Positions 23,661 to 31,931 of a stretch of 38,750 bases of DNA are shown piece by piece. Source of the DNA: Geobacter argillaceus (lineage in GTDB: Bacteria > Desulfobacterota > Desulfuromonadia > Geobacterales > DSM-12255). The notes under the pieces are model-generated. The model was not told the DNA's origin, did not search any database, and saw only the letters and a program-made list of their open reading frames with translations. Each line of letters opens with the position of its first letter. Position 1 is the first letter of the stretch. The stretch is taken from positions 1 to 38,750 of the forward strand of contig NZ_VLLN01000032.1 in assembly GCF_007830735.1 (NCBI RefSeq). Direction: 5' to 3'. The position numbers and the translations under genes are program-made.

Positions 23661-24563
23661 TCAGTGTGTAACCTGAAGTAGTAACGGGATCAGGAGCATT
23701 CCGACAATGACTGAATAGGATACAACACTTGCAGCGAATTCGTTATCCAGTTTCTCCATGGAAGAAAATACCAACGTGTTGAGCCCTGACGGTGCCGAGG
23801 AACAGACAAGCACAACGGTCCTGCTTAACCCTTTCAGATCGAACAGGTACACAAAAAACAGGCCGAGCAGGAGACCTATTCCGGTCCTGATACATACTGC
23901 CGAAAGTACCGGCAACATCCTGGCTGTTTTCGGGCTGAAATATATGCCGAGTGACAACATCACCAGCGGCATGGTCATATATCCTATAATGTTAAAGAAA
24001 CGGGTTGCGATTGTTGGCAGGGTGAAATGCATAAGATTGAGAAACAATGCGACAAGCAGGGCCAATAGCGGAGGAGAACGCATGAACTTGCTAATCATAA
24101 CCATAAAGTTACTGGAATTGGAGCCATATTTACATGCCAGATAGTAAATGAAGGTAAAAACCAGTGCCGTATTCCCAAAATCAAACAGAGAGGCTTGGGC
24201 CAGACTTTCCTCACCTTTGGCCGCCATGAGAAACGGATAGGTAAAGCTTGTGTTCATTATTAGGGTGCCGACCAGAAAAACCCCGAAGGAAGGTTGGTCA
24301 AGATGCAACAACCTGCCGCAGAAATGGGAAACAACATAAATTGTCAAGATTACCATAACCGCAATAACAGGCAGCCATAACAGCTGAAGGGAAAATTTCA
24401 TCTGTACTACTGAGAGAAAAATCAAGGCGGGAACTGAAACATAAAAAAAGACTTTTAAAAGAGTGTCGCCATCCTTTTTCGACAGGATATCGGCTCGTTT
24501 CAGAGAGTATCCGATGAAGAACACCAGGATGACCGGAAGGACCTTTTCAATGATATCACCCAT
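23661..24563 (-). CDS. Auxin efflux carrier (AEC) family transporter
   Basis: Inner-membrane transporter of the AEC family, 300 residues with about ten hydrophobic helices. Family features are LPVILVFFIGYSLKRADILS at the N-terminus, the DGDTLLKVFFYVSVPALIF segment, and the C-terminal VCSSAPSGLNTLVFSS near 260-275. Bacterial AEC members move dicarboxylates such as malate or malonate, among other organic anions. No clear ribosome-binding site precedes the ATG at 24563, so it may be translated by coupling or weakly. It lies between the FmdB-like gene and aroE in the cupin-led unit, and may carry the substrate or excrete an acidic end product. Confidence 0.88.
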   Translation of the reverse strand: MGDIIEKVLPVILVFFIGYSLKRADILSKKDGDTLLKVFFYVSVPALIFLSVVQMKFSLQLLWLPVIAVMVILTIYVVSHFCGRLLHLDQPSFGVFLVGTLIMNTSFTYPFLMAAKGEESLAQASLFDFGNTALVFTFIYYLACKYGSNSSNFMVMISKFMRSPPLLALLVALFLNLMHFTLPTIATRFFNIIGYMTMPLVMLSLGIYFSPKTARMLPVLSAVCIRTGIGLLLGLFFVYLFDLKGLSRTVVLVCSSAPSGLNTLVFSSMEKLDNEFAASVVSYSVIVGMLLIPLLLQVTH

Positions 24564-24664
24564 ACAAGTCTAGCTCAGTTCCGCCGGGGAATATGCGCTG
24601 AACATCCTCACTCCGGACATCTCAATCCTCTCGTACAGGGACACGTGGCTCCGCAGCACCACGT

Positions 24665-25057
24665 TCAGGCTCGATCACCATTTGCTGACTTCGGCTTTTT
24701 TTGAGCGTAGCTATCCAAGGAAGCAGCGTCATAGCCGGCCTTTTTGTAATTATCAAGCGCCCGGTCGCGCAGCGACTGGTCTTTCGTCGATTCGGACAGT
24801 TTCTCCGCCAGTTCGGCCGCGTGACTCCACATTCCCTGCCGTTCATAGTCGGCAACAGCCGTCCCCGTCCTGGTCTGCGATGCATCGTGGTTAGCCATGA
24901 CCGTACGACAGCGTGACACCACCCGCTGTACCGGCGATCCGCATTCCGGACAGGTTGAAACAGTCTCCATGCCGGCCGGGCGGATCAGTTCGAACCGATT
25001 GGCGCACCTGACACAGCCGCTTGCCGGGTCCGGGTTCTCATACTCATAGATCGGCAT
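24665..25057 (-). CDS. FmdB-family zinc-ribbon protein
   Basis: Small protein of 130 residues. It begins MPIYEYENPD and has two CxxC-type pairs, CVRCANRFE (Cys17/Cys20 area) and CPECGSPVQRVV, the FmdB-type zinc ribbon (CxxC...CxxC). The C-terminal part is hydrophilic and helical (about 75-130) with no known domain. FmdB-like proteins are often encoded with amide or aromatic transport/catabolism genes and have been proposed as regulatory or accessory proteins; no enzyme activity is established. AGGGGGG precedes the ATG at 25057. It lies between the ABM-domain gene and the AEC transporter gene in the same unit. Confidence 0.82.
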   Translation of the reverse strand: MPIYEYENPDPASGCVRCANRFELIRPAGMETVSTCPECGSPVQRVVSRCRTVMANHDASQTRTGTAVADYERQGMWSHAAELAEKLSESTKDQSLRDRALDNYKKAGYDAASLDSYAQKKPKSANGDRA

Positions 25058-25076
25058 CGTGACCCCCCTGTTACGG

Positions 25077-25382
25077 TTACGCCTCGTGCAGCACCTTCAG
25101 GGAAACACTCTCCACCAGATCCTTCACCTTTTGCCGGTAGTCCAGCATGTGAGGCGCGCCGAAGTGGGCTGTAAGGGCTTCGGGGCTCTGCCACTTCTCG
25201 ATTATCGTGACGACATTCTCGTCCAGCTGCTGGGCGGGAATATTCATGTCAAAGTCAATGGTGGGGGCATACTCGATGCAACCGTTCTCCGCCCTCACCT
25301 TCGGCACATTGCTCTTGAAAATTTCGAGAAATTCGGCACGCCTGCCGTCTTTTACGCGTATCGTTGCCTGGACAATGATCAC
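25077..25382 (-). CDS. ABM-domain (antibiotic biosynthesis monooxygenase-like) protein
   Basis: Small dimeric ferredoxin-like-fold protein of 101 residues, family of YgiN/quinol monooxygenases. The start is a GTG at 25382 (VIIVQATIRVKDGRRAEFLE) with AGGAGG 8 bases upstream; an upstream ATG would give 145 residues but has no family match. Landmarks are NGCIEYAP, then VVTIIEKWQSPEALTAHF and the C-terminal LVESVSLKVL. Some members oxidise quinols with O2 without cofactors; others have no known activity. In an apparently anaerobic pathway it may instead bind or isomerise a ring intermediate, or remove traces of quinone. Encoded right after the cupin gene. Confidence 0.82.
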   Translation of the reverse strand: MIIVQATIRVKDGRRAEFLEIFKSNVPKVRAENGCIEYAPTIDFDMNIPAQQLDENVVTIIEKWQSPEALTAHFGAPHMLDYRQKVKDLVESVSLKVLHEA

Positions 25383-25550
25383 GATGCTCTCCTCCTTTGT
25401 CGGTGAAACATGAACGGCACAGGCGGAGTGTCGATGTCCGACCACTCCGCCGGGGCAACCGGTGTATTCGTCAATGACAACTGCCGTGTACCATGCAAGG
25501 CATTGGGTCGTCAACCTTTGGTCGTCGCCAACAGCAAACGATCGCCCCCC

Positions 25551-25955
25551 CTACCCCTTGGGAACCGATTTGGTGGGGGGGGAGTAGAGCCAGGCAAACC
25601 TGAAATTGGCCTCGTTCTCGTTCGAATGCGAATGCGGAACCCCTTTTGGGATGAACTGCCACTCGCCCGGCCTGCAGGTGATGACATCCTTGTCGGTGAT
25701 CAACAGCCCCTCCCCTTCCAGGATGATATTGATCTCTTCGGCATCCGGGTGCACATGAAGCGGCTCGGTTATGCCGGTGTTGAAGGTTGCCAGGCCGCCC
25801 ATGAACTGTTCCGATTCGAGGATATCCGCATCAAGCATCCTGACAATCTCCCGCAGGCTCTTCTCCTCGGCCGTTCCCCGCATGACGACCTTTCCTTCCT
25901 TGGCCGGGTCCAGATTCAGTGCCCGTTTCGTCTGCTCCACCTTTTCTTCACTCAT
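25551..25955 (-). CDS. Cupin-domain protein
   Basis: Single-domain cupin, 134 residues from the ATG at 25955 (GGAGG 10 bases upstream; a TTG lies one codon earlier). Cupin motif 1 is LHVHPDAEEINIILEGEG, with two His and one Glu as metal ligands. Motif 2 is CRPGEWQFIPKGVPHSHSN with the third His. This composition suggests a mononuclear metal site. Members include dioxygenases, isomerases, decarboxylases and sugar-binding or regulatory proteins, so the function cannot be fixed. It is the first gene after the regulated promoter at 26069-26098 and leads the unit containing aroE. Action on a keto-acid or enol intermediate is a guess. Confidence 0.85.
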   Translation of the reverse strand: MSEEKVEQTKRALNLDPAKEGKVVMRGTAEEKSLREIVRMLDADILESEQFMGGLATFNTGITEPLHVHPDAEEINIILEGEGLLITDKDVITCRPGEWQFIPKGVPHSHSNENEANFRFAWLYSPPTKSVPKG

Positions 25956-26066
25956 CAAACCTTCCTCCTCTTGGTTATTGATAACTGTTCAGCACCGTAG
26001 GCATAACGCCCCCCTCGCGGACCTCGTCATAATCCAGATGCACAAAGCCAGCGACAACCACTGATA

Positions 26067-26098
26067 TATGTATACACAAGTATACCTATCTTTGTCAA
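26067..26098 (-). promoter_or_regulatory. Promoter of cupin-aroE-MDR unit with shared operator (site 6)
   Basis: Minus-strand TTGACA (26093-26098), 18-base spacer, -10 TATACA (26069-26074). The operator at 26067-26088 (plus strand TATGTATACACAAGTATACC) has two GTATAC hexamers 10 bp apart and covers the -10 and spacer. The leader before the cupin start is about 105 bases. The rest of 25956-26285 holds only the regulator's terminator. Confidence 0.82.
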
Positions 26099-26212
26099 TA
26101 TGAGATTTTGTGGGAAGGGCAATAGGCACGATCAGCCGGTTAAAGCACACAAATTACGTGCCGATACTTCGGCAAGCCTTGAATTGTCAGGAGGAAGGCG
26201 ATACGGAAGAAT

Positions 26213-26245
26213 GAAAAACAGCCAGACCTGAATACGATCTGGCTG
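26213..26245 (-). terminator. Intrinsic terminator of the gntR gene
   Basis: On the minus strand the perfect stem CAGCCAGA / TCTGGCTG (26219-26226, 26238-26245) with an 11-base loop is followed directly by TTTTTC. It lies 40 bases past the regulator's stop codon and separates it from the cupin promoter. Confidence 0.85.
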
Positions 26246-26285
26246 CAGAACAGATTGCACAAATGGAAGATAATTGCACCGTTAC

Positions 26286-27047
26286 TTATTTATCATACTG
26301 AACCCATCTTTTATCCTTACTGATCTTATCCAGCTTGAGCCTGACAACATATTTGTAAATGTCCCCACGATAAGAAGTCTGAACAAGCTCAAAAGGCTTT
26401 TTCTTCTTGTCATACATGATTCTCTCTACAAACAGGATCGGTGATCCGCTGGGAATCTGCAGCTTTTCAGAAACGTACTGATCAGAGAAAGATGCTTCAA
26501 TTGTCTGAAATGCTTCGTCAAACTCTATATCAAGATCCACTTCCAGTATTTTCAACAATGGCTTTTCATACAACATAGCTTCATTTATTCTGTTGCCGAT
26601 ACTTTCCGGCAAAAAATTTACGGTAAAGGCAAAAACACGCCCATTTAGTGTCCTGACCCTTTCAATCTTAATTATCTCTTCATTCTGAGTATTCAGTTTT
26701 TCTTTGACAATCTTTGGAGTTTTGACTTTTTCAATTCTTGCGGCCAGGGTTTTCGACTTGGAAACCTGGTAAAACAGTTCATCCATAAACCCGGTAAAGT
26801 CCAGTCCCAACCGACCCAACAGGTTGGGGTCATCTGTCACGAACGTACCAGCGCCCCTCTTCCTATACAGAAGCCCCTCCTGAATCAGAAGGGAAATCGC
26901 CTGACGCACGGTCATCCTGGTTACGCCGAAAATCTTCGCGATTTCGGTCTCAGACGGGATCTGCTCCCCGGGGCTGTACTCCTTTGAAACGATCCATTCC
27001 TGAATCTTGTTCTTTATCTGATAATAAATGGGAAGGAGCGGTGGCAT
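26286..27047 (-). CDS. GntR-family (HutC/UTRA) transcriptional regulator
   Basis: Ligand-responsive repressor of the HutC subfamily, 253 residues. Residues about 5-75 are the GntR winged helix: GEQIPSETEIAKIFGVTRMT, VRQAISLLIQEG, then LLYRKRGAGTFV. Residues about 95-245 are the UTRA ligand domain, ending KPFELVQTSYRGDIYKYVV. It has GGAGG 7 bases before the ATG and its own terminator. It sits between two units that carry the shared operator, and is the only GntR protein in the window, so it is the prime candidate to bind all eight sites. A degenerate 16-bp dyad at its own promoter suggests autoregulation. UTRA domains sense small organic acids or sugars; the inducer would be a pathway intermediate. 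Confidence 0.93.
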   Translation of the reverse strand: MPPLLPIYYQIKNKIQEWIVSKEYSPGEQIPSETEIAKIFGVTRMTVRQAISLLIQEGLLYRKRGAGTFVTDDPNLLGRLGLDFTGFMDELFYQVSKSKTLAARIEKVKTPKIVKEKLNTQNEEIIKIERVRTLNGRVFAFTVNFLPESIGNRINEAMLYEKPLLKILEVDLDIEFDEAFQTIEASFSDQYVSEKLQIPSGSPILFVERIMYDKKKKPFELVQTSYRGDIYKYVVRLKLDKISKDKRWVQYDK

Positions 27048-27097
27048 AGTACCTCCAATGGGTGTTTTCCTGAAAAACCATCAGGACCCTGCATCAA

Positions 27098-27140
27098 GTA
27101 TGTGTCAGCATACATAAACCAAATATTATCATCAGGTCAA
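27098..27140 (-). promoter_or_regulatory. gntR promoter with candidate autoregulatory dyad
   Basis: Minus-strand TTGACC (27135-27140), 17-base spacer, TTATGT (27112-27117). Just downstream lies the dyad GTATGTGTCAGCATAC (27098-27113), a 16-mer matching the shared operator core at 9 of 16 positions and with outer GTAT/ATAC ends at the same spacing. This would allow weaker self-repression. Confidence 0.5.
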
Positions 27141-27251
27141 CCAGCAAATGTCTCACAACCGGTCATCCGGGCATCTATCCCGCAATACGACTTTAATTTT
27201 ACCACTTATTTTTCCATCGCGTCACGCATGACGTGGCTACCGGTTCATGGC

Positions 27252-28811
27252 TCAGGTAATGACCTTCCTGACCGCGTCAATGACCGTGCCATCGACCCAC
27301 TTTACGGCTGCAACGATCTCATCACCCAGGATCGGCTGGGCGGGTTTCCCGCAGATGCGGTCCGCCTCAGTCTTGAGTTCCTCGATACTCTTTACCGGCA
27401 GGGAGGAATGTTTTACCGCATCCAGCAGGTCCTGCCGCAGCGGATTGATGGCGATCCCCCGTTCCGTCACGATGACATCTATCATTTCGCCGGGGCCACA
27501 GATGGTGGTTACCGCATCCCTGATGACGGGCACCCTCCCCCTGAACAACGGCAGCGGCAGGATGACGCACTTGGCAGCCAGGCAGTTCTGCCACCCGCCG
27601 ATACCGTGCAACAGATAGCCGTCCGAATGCGTGACCACATTGGCATTGAAATCGAGGTCAACCTCCGTCGCACCCAGGATGACGACATCGATCATGGAGG
27701 CGAAATTGCCCTTGCCGTGGTAGTTGTAACTGGTGAACGGCGACGTCACCACATGGTTCGGATTCTCCCGCAGAGACCGCACCCCCTCCAGGTCAAAGGT
27801 CTGGCCGTCGAGGATGTACTCGGTCAGCCCCTGTTCCAGCATCTCGACCAGGTACTTGTTGCTCCCGCCTCGTGCAAAGCGGCTCCGCAGCCCATTCTTC
27901 TTCAACAGCTCCGCAAAGTAGATGCCGATCGACAGGGACGTCCCCCCCGCACCGGCCTGAAAGGAAAACCCTTCGCGGATGAGACCGGCCTCCTCGCAGA
28001 ACCTGGCCGTCATCTCCGCCAGGAACAACCGGTCAGGACTGCGGGTCACCTGGGTGGTGCCGGAAACGATCTTCTCCGGGATGCCGACCTTGTCCACCAC
28101 CACGGTATAGTCGACATTATTCCCCTGGATCTGCCAGGGGATGCAGGGAAACGGCTGCAGATTGTCCGTGACCACAATAACCCTGTCGGCATATTCGGAA
28201 TCGGCCAGGGCAAACCCCAGCGACCCGCAGGCCGTTTCGCCGTACAGGCCGTTGGCATTCCCGAAGGCATCGGCTGCCGGTGCAGCGATGACCGCAATAT
28301 CGATATGCAGTTCTCCATCCTGGATTGCCTGGTACCGCCCCCCATGGGAACGGAGCACCCCCAGCCCCGCCATCTTCCCCTCTGAGCAGTAACGACCCAG
28401 CGCGCCGTTCATGCTCCCTTCGATGTGGTGGACGACCCCGCTTTCCAGGTGCCCGATGATCGGCTCATGGCAGGGGAAGGAGGCAGAGGGTGCCCAGACC
28501 AGCCCCTTGACCCCGAGCTCAGCGGCGATGTCGAAGATCTGGTTGGCTATCAGGTCGCCATTGCGAAAGTGATGGTGGGTCGAAATCGTCATCCCGTCCT
28601 TCAAGCCGGCCTTGATCAGGGCCTCCTTGAGGGAGGGGACCAGCTTGTTCCCGTCTTCGGGATAGTCGGCACAGGAGGGAATGACGATGCTATGCTTGCG
28701 CCCGGTGGGCCGGTGTTTGCCCACCCCCTTGAACGGCACGGAAGGGACATTATTGATGAGGGTCGGCACGGTCCGGCCGACTGCGTTTGTTACCAGGCTG
28801 TTCTCACTCAC
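27252..28811 (-). CDS. citF: Citrate lyase alpha subunit (CitF family)
   Basis: Alpha subunit (acyl-ACP:citrate ACP-transferase) of citrate lyase or the related citramalate lyase, 519 residues, the normal length. It exchanges the acetyl group on the CitD prosthetic arm for citrate. The start is a GTG at 28811 with GGAGG upstream; it overlaps the CitDE stop by 8 bases (GTGAGTGA), showing translational coupling. Family segments include KHSIVIPSCADYPEDGNKLV, TISTHHHFRNGD, GSMNGALGRYCSEGKM, and the CoA-transferase-like FSFQAGAGGTSLSIGIY near 300. It is last in the seven-gene operon. The activation and prosthetic-group genes citC, citX and citG are not in the window, so they must be elsewhere. Confidence 0.93.
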   Translation of the reverse strand: MSENSLVTNAVGRTVPTLINNVPSVPFKGVGKHRPTGRKHSIVIPSCADYPEDGNKLVPSLKEALIKAGLKDGMTISTHHHFRNGDLIANQIFDIAAELGVKGLVWAPSASFPCHEPIIGHLESGVVHHIEGSMNGALGRYCSEGKMAGLGVLRSHGGRYQAIQDGELHIDIAVIAAPAADAFGNANGLYGETACGSLGFALADSEYADRVIVVTDNLQPFPCIPWQIQGNNVDYTVVVDKVGIPEKIVSGTTQVTRSPDRLFLAEMTARFCEEAGLIREGFSFQAGAGGTSLSIGIYFAELLKKNGLRSRFARGGSNKYLVEMLEQGLTEYILDGQTFDLEGVRSLRENPNHVVTSPFTSYNYHGKGNFASMIDVVILGATEVDLDFNANVVTHSDGYLLHGIGGWQNCLAAKCVILPLPLFRGRVPVIRDAVTTICGPGEMIDVIVTERGIAINPLRQDLLDAVKHSSLPVKSIEELKTEADRICGKPAQPILGDEIVAAVKWVDGTVIDAVRKVIT

Positions 28812-30021
28812 CTTCTGACCTCCAGTTCTTGGAAAGTTTCCCGAGCGCCATGGCCCGATCGATCGATTGAACTGCCCGCTTGACAACTGGCGGGTCAATC
28901 ATCTTCGAACCGAGGGCGACAACGCCAAGTCCCTTTTCTTCGGCCTGTTCGAACAGGAGAACGATCTCTCGTGCCTTGCTGATCTCGGCATCCGTCGGGG
29001 CAAAGCTTTCATGCACCGGACGGATCTGGCTCGGATGGATGCACCCGATCCCTTCAAAGCCCAGCGACTTGGATTGAAGGACGATCCTTCGCAAGGCCGC
29101 CTCATCCTGGAAATCGGAGAACACCGAATCAATCGCCTGTACCCCGGCTGCCCGGCAGGCATTGACCAGATGGCTCTTGGCATACAGTGACTCGGCTCCT
29201 TCGGTGGTCCTCTTCACCCCCATGTCCGCACAGTAGTCCTCAAGTCCCAGGGCAACGGCAACGACGTTGTCCGCCGCAGTTGCGATCTCGTAGGCCCGGA
29301 TCACGCCAAGGGCGCTCTCGATGATCGGCATCAGATAGACTTCGCCGCTTAGGTTCTTACGCTCCTGAATGGACCTGATCTTCTCGTTCACCTGTGCAAT
29401 CTGGTCCCTTGATTCACATTTCGGCAGCAGCACGACGTGCACGTTGTGAGGGATGATCTCCTCCAGGTCGTCCAGCCCTCGTGGCAGCTGGTTGATCCGT
29501 ACCATCCGCTCGGCACCGTAAAAATTCACCTGGCGCAGGGCGTTGCGCACCAGCAGCCTGGCCTCGTCCTTCTTCTGCGGGGCAACGGCATCTTCCAGGT
29601 CGAGAATGACCCCGTGCGCCCCGTAGATGGATGCATTTATCATCATCTTCGGGGAGTTGCCCGGAATGTACAGCCGGGAAAAGCGCATCCGGTCGAAAGA
29701 TGAAGCGTACCGATTTTCCGGGATGAGATCGGGCAGATAGGCGTTGTCGGTCTGGATCAACTGGCGGACGCATGCCTCTACCCGCGCGGCAATGACGAAG
29801 TCGAATGCACCGCTGTCCTCGACAACCATCGAGGCATGTTCGATGTTGAACCGTCCGAGGATGTCCCGGCACAACGCCTCGATGCCGGCACCGTACAGGG
29901 ACCCCACCTTGCTGTCTAGGCGAAGGTCGATGCCGCCCGCTTCGACGAGTTCCAGCGAAACATGGCAGTCACTCCGGACGTCCTTGCCTTTGTTGCCTGC
30001 AACAACCGGTTTATTGAGCAT
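28804..30021 (-). CDS. citDE: Fused citrate lyase gamma-beta protein (CitD-CitE fusion)
   Basis: One 405-residue protein combining the acyl carrier (gamma, CitD) and citryl-lyase (beta, CitE) subunits, which are normally separate. Start at ATG 30021 with GAGGA 7 bases upstream. Residues about 1-95 match CitD: DVRSDCHVSLE, with Ser17 as the expected prosthetic-group site, then GIDLRLDSKVGSLYGAGIE and VEDSGAFDFVIAARVEACVR. Residues about 105-400 match CitE/HpcH aldolase: RLYIPGNSPKMM, GVILDLEDAVAPQKKDEAR, ALGLEDYCADMGVKRT and IGCIHPSQIRPVH. CitE cleaves citryl-ACP to oxaloacetate and acetyl-ACP; citramalate lyase uses the same fold. It lies between the cytochrome b-type subunit and CitF. Confidence 0.9.
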   Translation of the reverse strand: MLNKPVVAGNKGKDVRSDCHVSLELVEAGGIDLRLDSKVGSLYGAGIEALCRDILGRFNIEHASMVVEDSGAFDFVIAARVEACVRQLIQTDNAYLPDLIPENRYASSFDRMRFSRLYIPGNSPKMMINASIYGAHGVILDLEDAVAPQKKDEARLLVRNALRQVNFYGAERMVRINQLPRGLDDLEEIIPHNVHVVLLPKCESRDQIAQVNEKIRSIQERKNLSGEVYLMPIIESALGVIRAYEIATAADNVVAVALGLEDYCADMGVKRTTEGAESLYAKSHLVNACRAAGVQAIDSVFSDFQDEAALRRIVLQSKSLGFEGIGCIHPSQIRPVHESFAPTDAEISKAREIVLLFEQAEEKGLGVVALGSKMIDPPVVKRAVQSIDRAMALGKLSKNWRSEGE

Positions 30022-30053
30022 GATGTATCCTCGCGTTGAAGGTAGTCGGAATG

Positions 30054-30986
30054 TTACAGTTTGCCCCTCGTAAACACGAAGGAGCCGGTCTCCTGATAGG
30101 TCCTGAACATCCTGAAGCTGGTCTTGATCCACTCCCTGATGAACTTGATATACACATGGATGAACAGCATGAGGTCAAAAGAAAGGGCAAAGACCATGTG
30201 GAACAGTTTGGGAGTTATCAGGCCGGCGCCTTCAGTGGCCTTGCCCATGAACATGGTGCCCAGTCCGGATAGATAGAGGAGCGGGAACAGTGACATGATG
30301 AACAGGTACCAGATCTTCTGAACCGGATTGAATTCGTACCTGACGATCTTCTTGTCACTCTTTGTCGAAAAGATGTGTGACAGGGTATTTCTGAACCATT
30401 GCGTGTCGCTTTCACCCCAGCTGAAAATCTTTTTTACCGTCCGTCTGAAATGCTTGATATCCAGCCTGTAATACAGGACCGGCAGCAGGATGGATATGAC
30501 GCCAATCGTCCGGTGGGCATACTTCAACAGATTTGCTTCGAAACCGCTCAGTACATTCGCATAGTGGGAATGGGTAATGCCGGTCGCGGCAAGGGATATG
30601 ATGGTAAAGGCAGCCAGCAGATGAACGATCTTCTCCACCCTTCTGAAGCCGGACACATACTCCTTCAGCTCCTTGCCGACCTGGGGACAGGAGTTGACAC
30701 AGCGGTAACAGCGACGGCATTCATCCTGAACATGGTTCTCCAATGCCATGGATGTCCGCTGATTCTGATCGAAGACCAGCCCCACATTCAGCTTGACCAC
30801 CGGGCAGGCATCGATGCAGTTGCCGCAGGCAAGGCACGCCCGATCCCCGGTCACCTGTGAATAGTTCTCCAGCCGCGTATTATCGTTGATCCCGCGGGAC
30901 AGCAGCCTGAATCTCGCCACCGGACTCCAGGCATCGTCCAACAGATAGTTTGTTTGAAGAGCATTGAGCTTCGAATCGTCTGCCAT
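30054..30986 (-). CDS. Membrane-bound Fe-S/cytochrome b electron-transfer subunit (TcuB/HdrC-E-like)
   Basis: Membrane anchor and quinone-reactive subunit, 310 residues. The N-terminus carries two [4Fe-4S] motifs: CLACGNCIDAC (Cys51/54/57, then Cys61) and CRRCYRCVNSC (Cys90/93/96, then Cys100). Four membrane helices follow (about 118-138, 155-173, 224-246, 260-282) with His122, His158, His263 and His277 placed like the heme ligands of di-heme b-type cytochromes. TcuB of tricarballylate oxidation has a comparable ferredoxin-plus-membrane design. GAGG lies before the ATG at 30986. The protein probably moves electrons between the FrdA-like/Fe-S pair encoded upstream in the operon and the menaquinone pool. 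Which direction depends on the substrate. Confidence 0.85.
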   Translation of the reverse strand: MADDSKLNALQTNYLLDDAWSPVARFRLLSRGINDNTRLENYSQVTGDRACLACGNCIDACPVVKLNVGLVFDQNQRTSMALENHVQDECRRCYRCVNSCPQVGKELKEYVSGFRRVEKIVHLLAAFTIISLAATGITHSHYANVLSGFEANLLKYAHRTIGVISILLPVLYYRLDIKHFRRTVKKIFSWGESDTQWFRNTLSHIFSTKSDKKIVRYEFNPVQKIWYLFIMSLFPLLYLSGLGTMFMGKATEGAGLITPKLFHMVFALSFDLMLFIHVYIKFIREWIKTSFRMFRTYQETGSFVFTRGKL

Positions 30987-31030
30987 AGCGGAACCTCGCC
31001 TTTGTTATACCCCAAATACCCGAAAGGATC

Positions 31031-31912
31031 TCAGTCGATTGTAACCGTGTTGTCCGGTTCAAAGAAGACCGTTGCCCGCCTTGGCTCGACACAGCAGCAC
31101 GGCCGAACACTCACTATCCTGACGCCGCTGGCCCGTAGCGGACCGATATTGAGGAAGGTCCCCAGAACCGAGAAGTCGCCTCCAAGGCCCAGCGCTCCTG
31201 CCTTTTCCTCGTTGACCCGGTCGGTGATCTTTCGCTCCCAGGCACTCTGCTTTCGCAGATCGCCACTCTTCATTGCCTCGATCATCCGCATGCTCGCCTC
31301 GGTGTGGGACCTGCCGACGCCGATCGCCAGGATGGAAGGAGTGCACCCCAGGCTCTTGACTTCAGTCAGCATCCAGGAGGCAGCCTCGTCCAGCACCGTC
31401 TTGATGCTCCGCTTGTGAAACACACGATACGTCTTTGCCCGGATCTCCGGCCCGCCACCCAGCAGCAGGACCGTCACCCCTAGGCGGTTGCCGGGGACCG
31501 GCCTGGTGATCACCGGAACAGGCAGCACATCGGCCGGGTCATCGGAAAGCCCCTGCGACTGCTCCACCCGCTCGATGTCATCACCCTTGACGGCCATCGG
31601 CCGCCCCGGCATGGTACGAAGCCCCTTGGCCACCCCTTCGTGGATAGCAGCCAGCCACCCTTGCGGAAGCTGCAGGTCGTTACCGATTTCGACGTACAGA
31701 TGGGGAATGCCGGTATCGTCGCAGAGCGGAAACACGTTCTTTTCCGCTATCTCCGCATTCTCCAGCAAACGCTCAAGCACCCACCGGGCATTCCTGTTCG
31801 TCTCCTTTTCGATGGCACTCCTATAGGCGGCGATCTGGTCTGCCCGGAATGTCGTGCCAGCCTTCACGAGGCATCTGCTGACCCCCTCGCGGATTGTCTC
31901 ATACTGTATCAT
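31031..31912 (-). CDS. Class I fumarase/tartrate dehydratase-like alpha subunit
   Basis: N-terminal [4Fe-4S] subunit of a two-subunit class I hydro-lyase (fumarase/L-tartrate dehydratase TtdA family), 293 residues from the ATG at 31912 (GAGGTCACT upstream; a longer frame to 31954 overlaps the beta gene). Candidate cluster cysteines are Cys64 (CDDTGIPH), Cys190 (SLGCTPS) and Cys272-274 (RPCCCVEPRRA). The family segment usually reading IGVGIGG is here IGVGRSHTEAS, so the substrate pocket probably differs from fumarase. The enzyme adds water across a C=C of an unsaturated di- or tricarboxylate; fumarate, mesaconate or aconitate are candidates. It follows the beta subunit gene by 19 bases in the operon. 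Confidence 0.9.
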   Translation of the reverse strand: MIQYETIREGVSRCLVKAGTTFRADQIAAYRSAIEKETNRNARWVLERLLENAEIAEKNVFPLCDDTGIPHLYVEIGNDLQLPQGWLAAIHEGVAKGLRTMPGRPMAVKGDDIERVEQSQGLSDDPADVLPVPVITRPVPGNRLGVTVLLLGGGPEIRAKTYRVFHKRSIKTVLDEAASWMLTEVKSLGCTPSILAIGVGRSHTEASMRMIEAMKSGDLRKQSAWERKITDRVNEEKAGALGLGGDFSVLGTFLNIGPLRASGVRIVSVRPCCCVEPRRATVFFEPDNTVTID

Positions 31913-31931
31913 AGTGACCTCGTGCAACGGA

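Noticed and set aside
27214-27236. Possible terminator hairpin after citF
   Set aside because: The CGTCA/TGACG stem is short and on the minus strand is followed by A-rich, not T-rich, sequence.
27102-28385. 427-residue plus-strand open frame opposite citF
   Set aside because: Antisense to CitF, low-complexity shadow composition, start lies in the gntR promoter region.
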